A DNA stretch of 64,000 nt, taken from NCBI GenBank assembly GCA_903858685.1, contig CAIOJR010000023.1, forward strand, positions 1 through 64,000. The letters run 5' to 3'. A program made the translations under genes and the position numbers. How positions within the stretch are numbered: the stretch's first letter is position 1; each line of letters starts with the position of its first letter. Positions 25,941-35,917 of this stretch are shown piece by piece. The DNA is from an uncultured Caulobacterales bacterium (GTDB lineage: Bacteria > Pseudomonadota > Alphaproteobacteria > Caulobacterales > Caulobacteraceae). The notes beneath the pieces were generated by a model. That model searched no databases. It was not told the DNA's origin and saw only the letters and a program-made list of their open reading frames with translations.

Positions 25941-27640
25941 TGTCGGCCCTCCTTCCCACAGGCGCCATACGGAGCCTCGCCGCCGCGACCCTCCTGACCC
26001 TGGCCGGCCTGAGCGTCGCTTCGAACGTCTTGGCCGCGGACCCAATCCTGGCCGGTTCGCCGATACGGGGTCGGGAGGCGCAGCAATCCCGCACCCCGCA
26101 CAGCGTGTCTGGCGCGGACATCACCTATTCCGACACGCCAAACGCGTCCGGCGTGGCGACGCCCGTGACCGACCAGACCGTCCGCGTCGATATCGGCGGA
26201 GGCGGCGTCAATCGCACCTTGTCCCTGCCGCGCGGCAAGTCTGCTGTGATTGAACTGCCCGTGGACGCCCGGGATGTGGTTGTGTCCAATCCCAAGGTCG
26301 CTGACGTGGTTCTGTCCACCCCACGGCGCATCTATGTGGTGGGCCAGACCTCCGGCCAGACCGACGCTGTGTTCTTTGACGGATCAGGGCGCCAGCTGTT
26401 ACGGCTGGATGTGCGGGTCGATCAGGACGTGTCCGCCCTCGCCCAGACCCTGAACCACATTCTCGTCGGCTCCCAGATCCGGGTCGAGTCGGTCAACGAC
26501 AATGTCGTCCTGTCCGGTCAGGTGCCCGACGCCGCTTCCGCTGACAAGGCGGTCCGGGTGGCCGAAAGCTTCGTGGCCAAGCCCGAAAACGTGTTGAACA
26601 TGTTGTCAGTGGCCGGTCGCGAACAGGTCATGATCAAGGTGCGCGTGGTGGAGGTGAACCGCACAGTCACCAAGCAATTGGGATTCAATCTCAACGAATT
26701 GCTCGGACAAGCGGGGCAGAACCGGTACAGCTTCGGCATGACGCCCACCTATGGGGTCAATGGATCGCTGCTCGGCGGCGCCACAGCGGGTTACCAGATC
26801 AATACGACCACCCAGCCGATCATGACCCAGCTCTGCAACAGCGCCACCCAACCGGTCGGCGCAATCTGTAATATTGTCGTCCACGGCACCGGGACAGTCA
26901 CCAACGGAAACACCGCGACCGTCCAGAGCACGGCGGGGTCGACCGGCGTCAATGCCGCCACCGCCATGATCCAGGCCTTTGAGAGTGCAGGTCTCGTGCG
27001 CACCCTGGCCGAACCCAACCTGACGGCGATTTCCGGTGAAAGCGCCAAGTTCCTGGCCGGCGGCGAGTTTCCAGTCCCCGTCGGCGTCGACAATACCGGC
27101 CGCGTCTCGGTCGAGTTCAAGCAGTATGGCGTGGGCCTGGGCTTCACGCCGATCGTGCTGTCCAATGGTCGCATCTCGCTCAAGGTGTCGACAGAAGTGT
27201 CTGAGCTGAGCTCCACCGCGGGGTTCACCCTGGGCACGGGCACGAGCTCGACCCTGGTGGTTCCCGGTCTGAATGTGCGCCGCGTTGAAACCACGGTGGA
27301 GCTTCCCTCCGGCGGCGCGACCATGATCGCCGGGCTGATCCAGAACGTGACCAAGCAGACGCTCGACACCCTGCCCGGCATGATGGAGCTGCCGGTGATT
27401 GGCGGCCTGTTCCGCTCACGCGATTTCCTCAACAACCAGAGCGAACTGGCGGTCATCATCACACCCTATATCGTCAAGCCGGTCAGCCCCGATCAACTGG
27501 CCACGCCGGGCGATGGTCTGGTGATCGCAAATGACTTTGAAACCGACCTGTTGGGTAAATTGAACAAGAGTTCCGGAAAGACGGCCTCAACCACCGACAG
27601 CAAGACCTACCAGGGTCCATTCGGCTACGTGGTGGAGTAG
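25940..27640 (+). CDS. cpaC: Tad outer-membrane secretin CpaC/RcpA
   Basis: 566 residues. Signal peptide to about residue 33. The pilus assembly N-terminal domain (about 85-165) precedes a BON-like region (about 170-225). The secretin domain (about 340-530) ends in the hallmark LPVIGGLFRSRDFLNNQSELAVIITPYIVKP. It forms the ring through which the pilus exits. A loop rich in Asn/Thr (about 290-330) carries two Cys. The N-terminal domain is shared with the separate exported protein at 22718-23236. Confidence 0.95.
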   Translation: MSALLPTGAIRSLAAATLLTLAGLSVASNVLAADPILAGSPIRGREAQQSRTPHSVSGADITYSDTPNASGVATPVTDQTVRVDIGGGGVNRTLSLPRGKSAVIELPVDARDVVVSNPKVADVVLSTPRRIYVVGQTSGQTDAVFFDGSGRQLLRLDVRVDQDVSALAQTLNHILVGSQIRVESVNDNVVLSGQVPDAASADKAVRVAESFVAKPENVLNMLSVAGREQVMIKVRVVEVNRTVTKQLGFNLNELLGQAGQNRYSFGMTPTYGVNGSLLGGATAGYQINTTTQPIMTQLCNSATQPVGAICNIVVHGTGTVTNGNTATVQSTAGSTGVNAATAMIQAFESAGLVRTLAEPNLTAISGESAKFLAGGEFPVPVGVDNTGRVSVEFKQYGVGLGFTPIVLSNGRISLKVSTEVSELSSTAGFTLGTGTSSTLVVPGLNVRRVETTVELPSGGATMIAGLIQNVTKQTLDTLPGMMELPVIGGLFRSRDFLNNQSELAVIITPYIVKPVSPDQLATPGDGLVIANDFETDLLGKLNKSSGKTASTTDSKTYQGPFGYVVE

Positions 27641-27646
27641 GAACAC

Positions 27647-28375
27647 ATGCCCCATTCATCCTCTGCTCGACGGCGCCTGACCCTTTCGGCCATCGGCCTT
27701 GCGTTCGCGCTGGGCGCTTGCGCCTCGACCGACATGTCACACACCAGGCCCAAGCCCGTAGACCCGACCCACCCGGCGGGCGCTGCGCCCACCGCTCTGG
27801 ATCAGTTCAAGGCGGCGACCCGGCCTTCGGAGAACAGGATTGCTCTGGCGCCGCATGCGCACGGCGTCCTTTCGGACGCACAGCGTTCGGCCCTGATGCT
27901 GCTGGCCCATCAGCTCGACGAGAATGACAGCCAGATTGTGGAGATCAAGATCTCCAGCAAGGAGCCGGAGACCGGCGACGCAGCCCATACGGCGCGTTCG
28001 GCGCTCGACTATCTGCAGTCGATCGGCCTTGCGACGGAGCGGCTGAAACTGGGGCGCTTTGAGTCCGATGTCGCCAGCGCGCCGGTCGTGGTCAGCTATC
28101 ACGGCGTTGAGGCCTATGGCCCGGATTGCAACAAGAACTGGGACAATCTCAGCGCTACGGGCGCCAACAGCGTGTCCAAGCATTTTGGCTGCGCCCAGGC
28201 GGCCAATCTGGCGGCCATGGTCGCCGACCCGCGGGATCTGATCAGACCTGCGCCGGAGGGGCCGTCCGACGCGACCCGACGCGGCGTGGTGCTGGGCAAG
28301 TATCGCAAGGGCGAATCGAGCTCCACGGTAAAGGATGAACAGGCCTCCGGCGCTGTTTCTCAGACGGTGAAATAG
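27647..28375 (+). CDS. cpaD: Flp pilus lipoprotein CpaD
   Basis: 242 residues. A lipoprotein signal ends in LGAC (Cys about 25). The mature protein has the CpaD family region from about 60, with VVSYHGVEAYGPDCNKNWDNLS and FGCAQAANLAAMVADPRDL as its conserved block. Thought to act as a pilotin for the CpaC secretin at the outer membrane. Six bases separate it from cpaC and three from cpaE. Confidence 0.93.
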   Translation: MPHSSSARRRLTLSAIGLAFALGACASTDMSHTRPKPVDPTHPAGAAPTALDQFKAATRPSENRIALAPHAHGVLSDAQRSALMLLAHQLDENDSQIVEIKISSKEPETGDAAHTARSALDYLQSIGLATERLKLGRFESDVASAPVVVSYHGVEAYGPDCNKNWDNLSATGANSVSKHFGCAQAANLAAMVADPRDLIRPAPEGPSDATRRGVVLGKYRKGESSSTVKDEQASGAVSQTVK

Positions 28376-28378
28376 GTC

Positions 28379-30073
28379 ATGGCGATCGCCGAGCGAGACG
28401 CATACCCCCTGCATGACGACCTCGAAGACGAGGACGTCCCCCTCACCTTCGCGCCGATGGATGGCAAGCGGCCAAACCCCGACGCCCTGGACATGTTCGG
28501 CTTTCCAGCTGAAGACGGCGCGCCGGACGATGGCGCGCGCTTCTTCGCACCGCAAGGCACAGCCGGGCCGGCGGCGCCCTCCGAACCTGACGCCGCGCCT
28601 TCGGATATTGAGCTGGACATCTGGTCCAGGCTGAAGAATGACGACGTGACGGATCTGGACACAGCGCCTGAAGATACGCGCGCCGCCCGGGCCCTTGCAG
28701 CGGCAGTAGAGCCCGAGCCGGCGCAACACGAGCCCGCTGCCGTGGCCGATGTCGGGCCTGAACCGAAGACCGGGACCATTGGAGAAGACGAGTTCGCACC
28801 CGTCCTCGCCCCGCCCCCGGCCGCCGCCCCGACCGCCGGCGCGATGATCCTGCCGCCGGATTCCGAACTGGGCGACCTGCTGGCGCCGCGCATTGCGATC
28901 CATCTGTTCTGTCGCAACGCTGAAACCGCCGCCGCCGCCACACGGGCCGCCGCAGACCGGCGCATGCAACGCGCCACGCCCAAGGTCGTGCGCGGCGGTA
29001 TTTCCGAAGCCATCGCCATCTATCAGGAACAGCCGACTCCCCCGCTCTTGGTGATCGAGTGTCTTGAAAGCCCGCGTGAGCTGCTGGCCAAGCTCGAAGC
29101 CCTGGCCGAGGTCTGCGATCCGTCGACCAAGGTGGTGATCATCGGCGTTGCCAATGATATCGCGCTCTATCGCGAGCTGATGCGTCGCGGCGTCAGTGAA
29201 TATCTGGTGCCGCCGATTGATCCGCTGCAATTGATCCAGACCATAGCGGGATTGTACGCCGACCCCGCCTCCGCCTTTGTTGGACGCACATTGGCCTTTA
29301 TCGGGGCCAAGGGCGGCGTGGGCGCCTCGACCGTGGCCCATAATGTGGCCTACGCCCTGGCCGAACAGATCGAGGTCAACACGGTGGTCGTGGACTACGA
29401 TCTGCCTTTTGGCACGGCTGGCCTCGACTTCAACCAGGATCCGCTCCAGGGCATCCACGACGCGCTGAGCCAGCCAGACCGGCTGGACCCGGTATTGCTC
29501 GACCGGATGACGGCGCGCTGCACCGAACGCCTCAGCCTGTTCGCCGCCCCCGCAAGCCTTGAGGAAACCTACGAGATCGATCCGGAGGCCTATGAGGAGG
29601 TCTTCAACTCCATTCGCACGACAGCGCCCTTTGTCGTGCTCGATCTGCCCCATCAGTGGACCGGCTGGATTCGCCAGACCCTGCTGACGTCCGACGACGT
29701 GATCATTGTGGCGACGCCGGACCTGGCCTCGCTGCGCAACGCCAAGAACATGCTGGACCAGATTCGCAAGGTCCGACCCAATGACGCGCCGCCAAAGCTG
29801 GTGCTGAACCAGATGGGCATGCCCGGACGGCCGGAAATCCCGGTCAAGGAGTTCGCCAAGGCTCTCCAGATCGAACCTTCGCTGGTTCTGCCCTTTGATC
29901 CGAAACTGTTCGGCGAGGCGGCCAATAACGGACAGATGCTGGCGGAGCTGAACCCCAAGGCCAAATCCGTCGAAGGCCTGCTGCAGTTCGCTCAAGGGTT
30001 GGCCCGACGCGAGGCGCCCGCGGCGCCGATCAAGGCCCGCTCTCTGCTCGAACGCCTCCTGAAGCGCAACTAG
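28379..30073 (+). CDS. cpaE: pilus localisation ATPase CpaE/TadZ
   Basis: 564 residues. An acidic, Pro/Ala-rich N-terminal region of about 165 residues is followed by a receiver-like domain (about 175-295) without an obvious phosphorylation pattern. A ParA/MinD-type ATPase domain starts at about 300, with the deviant Walker A FIGAKGGVGASTVAHNVAYALAE. CpaE marks the pole and recruits the other Tad proteins. The N-terminal extension is unusually long and low in complexity. Confidence 0.94.
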   Translation: MAIAERDAYPLHDDLEDEDVPLTFAPMDGKRPNPDALDMFGFPAEDGAPDDGARFFAPQGTAGPAAPSEPDAAPSDIELDIWSRLKNDDVTDLDTAPEDTRAARALAAAVEPEPAQHEPAAVADVGPEPKTGTIGEDEFAPVLAPPPAAAPTAGAMILPPDSELGDLLAPRIAIHLFCRNAETAAAATRAAADRRMQRATPKVVRGGISEAIAIYQEQPTPPLLVIECLESPRELLAKLEALAEVCDPSTKVVIIGVANDIALYRELMRRGVSEYLVPPIDPLQLIQTIAGLYADPASAFVGRTLAFIGAKGGVGASTVAHNVAYALAEQIEVNTVVVDYDLPFGTAGLDFNQDPLQGIHDALSQPDRLDPVLLDRMTARCTERLSLFAAPASLEETYEIDPEAYEEVFNSIRTTAPFVVLDLPHQWTGWIRQTLLTSDDVIIVATPDLASLRNAKNMLDQIRKVRPNDAPPKLVLNQMGMPGRPEIPVKEFAKALQIEPSLVLPFDPKLFGEAANNGQMLAELNPKAKSVEGLLQFAQGLARREAPAAPIKARSLLERLLKRN

Positions 30074-30086
30074 GGGGTCGGGGTCC

Positions 30087-31607
30087 TTGTTCGGCAAGCG
30101 TAGCGCATCATCAGCTCAGTCCGACGTTCGTGTCGCGGCGCCTCCGCCTGCGCCTGCCGCCGGCCCGGATATCGCCACACGGCCGCAGCGCACTGAGCCT
30201 GCAAAGGGCGCGGCGCCTGCCGAAGCCGCCAGTCGGCCCAAGACCGCCGCCCGCGCCACGCCCGGCTTCGAGCAGATCCGCGCCGCCCAGGTCAGCGCCG
30301 GCGCCGGACCGATCACGGAAATCGTTCGCGAGCAGAGCGAATATTACCACGCCACGAAGACGACCATCTATTCGGCGCTTCTGAACACCATCGATCTTGG
30401 TCAGCTGGCCCAGCTCGACACCAAGACCGCCAGCGAGGAAATCCGCGATATCGTTGCGGAATTGGTGGCGATCAAGAATGTATCCATGTCCGCCTCGGAG
30501 CAGGAACATCTGGTTCAGGACATCATCAATGATGTGCTGGGCTATGGTCCACTGGAGCCCCTGCTGAAGCGCGACGACATTGCCGACATCATGGTCAATG
30601 GCGCAGGTCGCGTCTTCATTGAAGTCAACGGCAAGGTTCAGCTGACCAATGTGCGCTTTCGCGACAATGCACAGCTGATGAACATCTGCCAGCGCATCGT
30701 CAGTCAGGTGGGACGGCGCGTGGATGAAAGCTCGCCCATCTGCGATGCGCGTCTGCCGGACGGCAGCCGGGTCAATGTCATTGCGCCGCCCCTGGCGCTG
30801 GACGGCCCGACCCTGACCATCCGGAAGTTCAAAAAAGACAAGCTGACCATGAAACATCTGGTCGATTACGGATCGATCAGTTCCGAAGGCGCCCGGGTGC
30901 TGGGCGTGATCGGGGCCAGCCGCTGCAATGTGGTGATCTCGGGCGGCACCGGATCAGGCAAGACGACCCTGCTCAACACCATGACCGCCTTCATTGACCC
31001 GACGGAGCGGGTCATCACCTGCGAAGACGCCGCCGAACTGCAATTGCAGCAGCCGCATGTGGTGCGTCTGGAAACCCGTCCGCCCAATCTTGAGGGACAG
31101 GGCATGATCACCATGCGTGATCTTGTGAAGAACTGCCTGCGGATGCGTCCCGAACGGATCATTGTGGGCGAAGTGCGCGGACCCGAAGCGTTCGACCTGC
31201 TGCAAGCCATGAACACAGGCCATGACGGCTCGATGGGCACCCTGCACGCCAACAGCCCGCGTGAGGCGATCAGCCGGATCGAATCGATGATCACCATGGG
31301 GGGTTACGGCCTTCCGTCCAAGACGATCCGGGAAATGATTGTCGGCTCGATCGATGTGATCATCCAGGCCGCCCGCCTGAGAGACGGCTCCCGGCGCATC
31401 ACCCATGTGACGGAAGTGCTGGGCCTGGAAGGGGATGTCATCATCACCCAGGACCTGTTCGTCTATGACATGACCGGCGAGGACCGCGAGGGCAAGATTG
31501 TCGGCCGTCACCGCTCAACCGGCATAGCGCGCCCGCGTTTCTGGGATCGCGCGCGTTATTATGGGCTGGAGCGGGAATTGGCGGACGCTCTGGATCAGGC
31601 CGAATAG
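30087..31607 (+). CDS. cpaF: Tad pilus motor ATPase CpaF/TadA
   Basis: 506 residues. A Pro/Ala-rich opening (about 1-60) leads into the type II/IV secretion ATPase: [16 protein letters not shown] (Walker A, about 289-304), [22 protein letters not shown] (Asp box), [12 protein letters not shown] (Walker B) and [19 protein letters not shown] (His box). It powers extension, and in Caulobacter also retraction. No ATG is near; a TTG at 30087 with GGGG upstream gives (M)FGKRS, a normal N-terminus for the family. 13 bp after cpaE. Confidence 0.95.
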   Translation: MFGKRSASSAQSDVRVAAPPPAPAAGPDIATRPQRTEPAKGAAPAEAASRPKTAARATPGFEQIRAAQVSAGAGPITEIVREQSEYYHATKTTIYSALLNTIDLGQLAQLDTKTASEEIRDIVAELVAIKNVSMSASEQEHLVQDIINDVLGYGPLEPLLKRDDIADIMVNGAGRVFIEVNGKVQLTNVRFRDNAQLMNICQRIVSQVGRRVDESSPICDARLPDGSRVNVIAPPLALDGPTLTIRKFKKDKLTMKHLVDYGSISSEGARVLGVIGASRCNVVISGGTGSGKTTLLNTMTAFIDPTERVITCEDAAELQLQQPHVVRLETRPPNLEGQGMITMRDLVKNCLRMRPERIIVGEVRGPEAFDLLQAMNTGHDGSMGTLHANSPREAISRIESMITMGGYGLPSKTIREMIVGSIDVIIQAARLRDGSRRITHVTEVLGLEGDVIITQDLFVYDMTGEDREGKIVGRHRSTGIARPRFWDRARYYGLERELADALDQAE

Positions 31608-31608
31608 A

Positions 31609-32598
31609 ATGGATGCTGGCTCGATCCTTCCCATGGCCGCCGCCCTGCTCGGCTTTTTCGCCGTCGCTGCAGTCGGTTGGGTGCTGGTCGGGGATGAACA
31701 GACCTCTGCGCGCGCCAACAAGCGCATCGGCGCCGTGGCGACCGACAAGAAAAGTGAAGGGGCACGGGCAAAGACCGCCGCTGAAAACCAGACACTGCGA
31801 CGCAAACAGATCCTTCAGAACCTGAAGACCCAGGAAAAGCAGGACCGCAAGGCCAAGCTTACTCTAGAGTCGCGCCTGATTCAGGCCGGGCTGAACTTTT
31901 CAGTGCAGAACTTCTGGATCGGTTCCGGCGTGATCGGCGCTGTCGCCCTTCTGGGCTGCCTGATTTTTCGGCTCAACTTTCTCGTGGCGCTGGGCATCGG
32001 CTTTACCGCCGGGCTGGGCCTGCCGCGCTGGCTGATCGGCTCTATGGCCAAGAGCCGTGCGGCCAAGTTCACATCCGAATTTCCCAACGCCATTGACGTG
32101 ATCGTGCGCGGGGTGAAGTCGGGTCTGCCGCTGCACGACTGTCTGAAGCTGATTTCGACCGAAAGTCCGGAGCCTCTGGCGACCGAGTTCCGCAAACTGC
32201 TGGAAAACGCCGCCGTCGGGCTGAGCATCGAGCAGGCGACAGAAAAGATGTATGGCCGCATGCCGACCTCGGAGGTGCGCTTTTTCGCCATTGTGCTGTC
32301 CATCCAGCAGAGGACGGGCGGCAATCTGGCCGAGGCGTTGAATAATCTGTCCGTGGTCCTGCGCTCCCGCAAACTGCTGCGTGAAAAGATCAAGGCCCTG
32401 TCCGGGGAAGCGGTGGCGTCGGCCTTTATCATCGGCTCGCTGCCGCCGGGCATCATGACCCTGGTCACCCTGACGACGCCAAAATACATGATCCCGCTCT
32501 TCACTGACCCGAGGGGCCATGTGGTGTTGGGGATCGGCGCCCTGATGGAGGGCCTCGGCATCTTCGTCATGCGCAAAATGATCAATTTCAAGTTCTGA
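31609..32598 (+). CDS. tadB: Tad platform protein TadB
   Basis: 329 residues. N-terminal membrane segment (about 4-24), then a basic cytoplasmic stretch, further membrane segments near 105-145, a GspF-like cytoplasmic domain (FPNAIDVIVRGVKSGLPLHDCL, about 162-183) and two C-terminal membrane helices. It anchors CpaF at the inner membrane. The frame is open earlier inside cpaF; the ATG one base after the cpaF stop was chosen. Confidence 0.93.
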   Translation: MDAGSILPMAAALLGFFAVAAVGWVLVGDEQTSARANKRIGAVATDKKSEGARAKTAAENQTLRRKQILQNLKTQEKQDRKAKLTLESRLIQAGLNFSVQNFWIGSGVIGAVALLGCLIFRLNFLVALGIGFTAGLGLPRWLIGSMAKSRAAKFTSEFPNAIDVIVRGVKSGLPLHDCLKLISTESPEPLATEFRKLLENAAVGLSIEQATEKMYGRMPTSEVRFFAIVLSIQQRTGGNLAEALNNLSVVLRSRKLLREKIKALSGEAVASAFIIGSLPPGIMTLVTLTTPKYMIPLFTDPRGHVVLGIGALMEGLGIFVMRKMINFKF

Positions 32599-32608
32599 GG
32601 GGCCGCAC

Positions 32609-33613
32609 ATGGAAGGCCTGCTGCAGATATTTGAACCCCAGAACATCCTGTCGATCATTGTGGCCGCGATCGTCTTCGCAACGATCGTGACCCTCGCCAC
32701 GCCTCTGCTTCAGCGCGACAGACTGACCAATCGCATGAAGTCCGTGTCCAACCGGCGCGACGAGCTGCGCCGTCAGGCCCGGGCCCAGCTGCGCCATGAC
32801 GCGCCAGCCACCATTCGACAGACGGACGAGGGCGTGATCAAGCGGATCGTGGAACAGCTGCAACTGTCACGACTGCTGGAAGACCCCAAGGTGGTGGACA
32901 ATCTGGCGCAAGCAGGCTTTCGCGGACCAAGACCCATCTCGACCTTCTACTTCTTCCGCTTCGTCACCCCGTTCCTGTTCGCCGGTTTCGCCATCTTCTA
33001 CCTGTTTGTGCTGCATGTGATGGGCTGGCCCACAGTGACGCGGATGTGCGCCACCGTGACAGCCTTTGTCGCCGGCTTCTACGCCCCCAATGTCTATCTG
33101 CAGAACATGATCCAGAAGCGCCGCGAGGCGATTGTCAGCGCCTTTCCGGACGCGCTGGACCTTTTGCTGATCTGTGTGGAATCGGGCATGTCCATCGAGA
33201 TGGCGATCCAGAAGGTGGCCGGTGAAATCGGCTCGCGCTCCATAGAACTGGCCGAGGAGCTGACGCTTCTGGCGGCGGAATTGTCCTATCTGCCGGATCG
33301 TCGACTGGCCTATGAGGGCCTGTCGCGGCGAACCAACTATCCCGGAATCAAGGCGGTCACCACCGCCATGACCCAGGCGGAGCGCTATGGCACTCCACTC
33401 GGTTCGGCCCTTCGGATCATGGCGAAGGAAAACCGGGAAATGCGCATCGCCGACGCTGAGCGGATCGCCGCCCAATTGCCCGCCAAACTGACCGTTCCAA
33501 TGGTTCTGTTCTTCCTGCCCGTGCTGTTTCTGGTCATTCTGGGCCCGGCCGTCATCAAGGCCACCGACTCAGGCGCCAAGCAGCAACAGCAGGAACGGAT
33601 GCAGCACCACTAG
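32609..33613 (+). CDS. tadC: Tad platform protein TadC
   Basis: 334 residues, paralogous to TadB. One N-terminal membrane segment, two around residues 115-165, the GspF-like domain (FPDALDLLLICVESGMSIEMAIQKV, about 180-204) and a C-terminal pair of helices. The tail ends in a Gln/His-rich run. Last gene of the pilus operon; its TAG forms the edge of an inverted repeat shared with the opposing gene. Confidence 0.93.
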   Translation: MEGLLQIFEPQNILSIIVAAIVFATIVTLATPLLQRDRLTNRMKSVSNRRDELRRQARAQLRHDAPATIRQTDEGVIKRIVEQLQLSRLLEDPKVVDNLAQAGFRGPRPISTFYFFRFVTPFLFAGFAIFYLFVLHVMGWPTVTRMCATVTAFVAGFYAPNVYLQNMIQKRREAIVSAFPDALDLLLICVESGMSIEMAIQKVAGEIGSRSIELAEELTLLAAELSYLPDRRLAYEGLSRRTNYPGIKAVTTAMTQAERYGTPLGSALRIMAKENREMRIADAERIAAQLPAKLTVPMVLFFLPVLFLVILGPAVIKATDSGAKQQQQERMQHH

Positions 33614-33654
33614 GCTCCGAACCCACTCAATGGACTGATTGAATTTGGAGCCTA
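33611..33654. terminator. inverted repeat between convergent tadC and DUF971 gene, possible bidirectional terminator
   Basis: Outer arms TAGGCTCC (33611-33618) and GGAGCCTA (33647-33654), with an inner TCAAT/ATTGA pair, give an interrupted hairpin on both strands. The tadC stop codon starts the left arm and the DUF971 stop codon ends the right arm. No T-run follows, so termination strength is doubtful. Confidence 0.45.
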
Positions 33655-33960
33655 GGGCGGCGTGAGGGCCCGTCCGAGTTCGTACAGGATCGCCCAGGTG
33701 AAAAGACCGGAATCGTGGCCGTCGTCGAATTCGATCCGCACAGCATAACGCCCGACAGGCGCCATGCGCTGGATGCGGACGCCTTGGTAGATATCGGCCC
33801 GTTCGACGGCCGCAGGGCCATGTCCCCGCCCCTCTGCGCTGGGCGAGCGGCGACGCAGCAGACTGGCTGCAATTTCAAACGTCTCGCCCGTGTCGAACCG
33901 TACGGCCAGACGCTTTCCGGCCTCGGTCGCGTTCAGCGCCACAGGCCAGGGCGCGCTCAC
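33652..33960 (-). CDS. DUF971 (gamma-butyrobetaine hydroxylase-like N-terminal domain) protein
   Basis: 102 residues. It contains the single GBBH-like N-terminal domain as a free protein: [41 protein letters not shown], and the end [21 protein letters not shown]. In free-standing form the domain is often linked by neighbourhood to Fe-S or Mrp-type proteins; none is adjacent here. GTG start overlapping the Trm112-like stop by four bases. Confidence 0.9.
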   Translation of the reverse strand: MSAPWPVALNATEAGKRLAVRFDTGETFEIAASLLRRRSPSAEGRGHGPAAVERADIYQGVRIQRMAPVGRYAVRIEFDDGHDSGLFTWAILYELGRALTPP

Positions 33961-34166
33961 GACTCATTGTCTTCGAGCGTGCGAGCCTCTTCGGGCAACA
34001 TGATCGGCGCGCCGTCCCGGATGGGGTAGGCCAGCCGGGCGGACCGGCTGATCAACTCGTTGCGCGCCCGGTCATATTCCAGCACGCCTCGGGTCACTGG
34101 GCAGACCAGCACTTCCAGCAAACGCGGATCAACAGGCGTTTGAGCTATAGGCGCGGATTCGGACAT
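33957..34166 (-). CDS. Trm112-family (UPF0434) protein
   Basis: 69 residues. Trm112 fold with [22 protein letters not shown] and [18 protein letters not shown]. Only one Cys of the possible zinc site is present, as in many alphaproteobacterial members. In eukaryotes Trm112 activates several methyltransferases; bacterial roles are poorly known. The frame is open to 34241, which would overlap the upstream gene, so the ATG at 34166 was chosen. Overlaps the DUF971 gene by four bases. Confidence 0.87.
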   Translation of the reverse strand: MSESAPIAQTPVDPRLLEVLVCPVTRGVLEYDRARNELISRSARLAYPIRDGAPIMLPEEARTLEDNES

Positions 34167-34218
34167 GGGCTCAGCTTTCGCAGGGGGTTTCAGGCCAGCG
34201 GCGGACCGGCTGGCGGTT

Positions 34219-34881
34219 CTATTGCAGGCTTTGCGGTTCATCGTCCATCGGCCCGGCGGAATCGATGCGCAACAGGGCGATCAGGGCGAACCGGCGCTCG
34301 TCGCAATCCGCCGCCTCCAGAAGCGCCTGCTTTTCCTGGGAGTCAAAGGGCAGGGCGCAGGACAGGCTATTGACCAGCGCCGTCATCGGGGCGTCCTTCG
34401 CATCATTCCAGTCCATCGCCAGACCGCGACTGTCCAGATAGCGCTTCAAGGCGTCGAACAGGGCGGGCCGGGCCGATTCCGGCGGCTCTTCCGCTGGCTG
34501 CAGATCGGCTTCAAAGCGCAAATAGCCCGCCCGGACCTGCCGATAAGGCGTCTGCAAGCCAAGCTCTGCGGCGATTTCAAACCGGCAGACACCTGTCAGG
34601 CTGATCAGATAGCGACCATCCTGGGTTTCCGCAAAGCTGGTGATCCGCCCCGCGCAGCCGATTGTCGCCAGATTGGGTCTTCCGCGGTCTCCACCGTCGC
34701 GGGTCTGAATCATCCCGATCATCCGGTCGCCCGCCATGGCGTCGTCGATCATGTTCAGATAACGCGGCTCGAAGATATTGAGCGGCAGCATCGCGCCCGG
34801 AAGCAGCACAGCCCCATCCAAAGGAAAGACCGGTATGACCTGGGGCAGGTCCGCCGCTTTTCTGTAACCGCCGATCGCCAT
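34219..34881 (-). CDS. Lon N-terminal substrate-binding-domain protein
   Basis: 220 residues. Only the LON substrate-binding domain is present, without ATPase or protease: [30 protein letters not shown] (about 15-44), [10 protein letters not shown], and GVCRFEI. Free LON-domain proteins are common in alphaproteobacteria and have no proven function, perhaps substrate delivery. ATG at 34881, one base after the thioredoxin gene stop; an upstream in-frame start would overlap that gene. Confidence 0.9.
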   Translation of the reverse strand: MAIGGYRKAADLPQVIPVFPLDGAVLLPGAMLPLNIFEPRYLNMIDDAMAGDRMIGMIQTRDGGDRGRPNLATIGCAGRITSFAETQDGRYLISLTGVCRFEIAAELGLQTPYRQVRAGYLRFEADLQPAEEPPESARPALFDALKRYLDSRGLAMDWNDAKDAPMTALVNSLSCALPFDSQEKQALLEAADCDERRFALIALLRIDSAGPMDDEPQSLQ

Positions 34882-34882
34882 G

Positions 34883-35806
34883 TCAGGAAAACAGGATGGC
34901 GGAGAGCCGACGCCGACCCTGCCTGGCGACGTCCGACATGGGCCCGGCGGCCTCAAACACTGTCAAAAGCGCCTTGCGAGCGGCATCGTCATTCCAGGCC
35001 CGGTCGCGCCCTATGATCTGCAACAGGTGGTCCGCCGCCCCGGCAAAGTCGCCGCGACCGGCCAGAATCTCGGCGAGTTCCAGCCGCGCCTGATGGTCGT
35101 CCTCATTGTCGGCGAGTCTGGAGTCCAGTTCAGCCGTTTCGCTATTGGCCCGGGCCGCCAGGGCGACTGCCGCTCGTGCGCCCGCTATATCTGCGTCAGC
35201 GGCCGCTTCCGGCGGCGCCATGTCCAGCACCTCGCCCGCGCGTTCCGCATCGCCATTGGCCAGATAGCACCGAGCCAGGCCGGCTATGGCCTTGGCATGG
35301 GCGGGGTCCAGCGACAAAACCTGCGCATAGGCCTGAGCCGCGCCGCCAATATCGCCCAGCGCTGTCGATTCAGTCGCCAGGCCCAACAAGGCTTCAACCT
35401 CGTCGTCGCCGCCAGAGCCGCCGATCAGCTTGTCGATAAAGGCCTTGAGCTGGCTTTCGGGCAGAGCGCCCATGAAGCCGTCCACCGGCTGTCCATCCCT
35501 GAACGCGAATACGGCGGGGATGGACTGGACGCGAAGCTGGCCCGCATAGCCGGGGTTTTCATCGACATTGATCTTGACCAGGCGGATGGCCCCGCCAGCC
35601 GCCGTCACCGCCTTTTCAAGCGCCGGGGTCAGCTGCCGGCAGGGACCGCACCAGGGCGCCCAGAAATCCACCAGAACCGGCGTATGACGCGAAGCCTCGA
35701 CCACGTCGGCCATAAAGGTCGCATCGGTCCCCGCCTTGATCAGGTCATTGGCGTCGCTGGCGGACGCCGTCTTGGCCCGGCCCTTGCCGATGAGGTCTCC
35801 AAACAT
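34883..35806 (-). CDS. thioredoxin-TPR co-chaperone (CnoX/YbbN-like)
   Basis: 307 residues. A thioredoxin domain (about 15-125) with an intact WCGPC active site is followed by TPR-like helices (about 140-305). E. coli CnoX protects substrates from oxidation and hands them to GroEL and DnaK, but its motif is not always redox active; here both cysteines are kept. The frame is open to 35914. The ATG giving MFGDLIGKG was chosen for its spacing from AGGA and family length. First gene of the operon with the LON, Trm112 and DUF971 genes, unless transcription begins at the deacylase gene upstream. Confidence 0.9.
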   Translation of the reverse strand: MFGDLIGKGRAKTASASDANDLIKAGTDATFMADVVEASRHTPVLVDFWAPWCGPCRQLTPALEKAVTAAGGAIRLVKINVDENPGYAGQLRVQSIPAVFAFRDGQPVDGFMGALPESQLKAFIDKLIGGSGGDDEVEALLGLATESTALGDIGGAAQAYAQVLSLDPAHAKAIAGLARCYLANGDAERAGEVLDMAPPEAAADADIAGARAAVALAARANSETAELDSRLADNEDDHQARLELAEILAGRGDFAGAADHLLQIIGRDRAWNDDAARKALLTVFEAAGPMSDVARQGRRRLSAILFS

Positions 35807-35917
35807 CGCGTCCTGTCCTTCCGGTTCTTGTCTTTCGCCATCGCTCCGAGCGCGCGCTTCGGGTCGGCGATGATGGTCCATATGTGGTCCACCCTGCAGC
35901 GCGGCGCAATTCACCGG

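Noticed and set aside
27737-30097. A 786-codon open frame on the minus strand
   Set aside because: It lies antisense to cpaD and cpaE, which have clear family motifs; its product is Gly/Arg/His-rich, as expected for a high-GC shadow frame.
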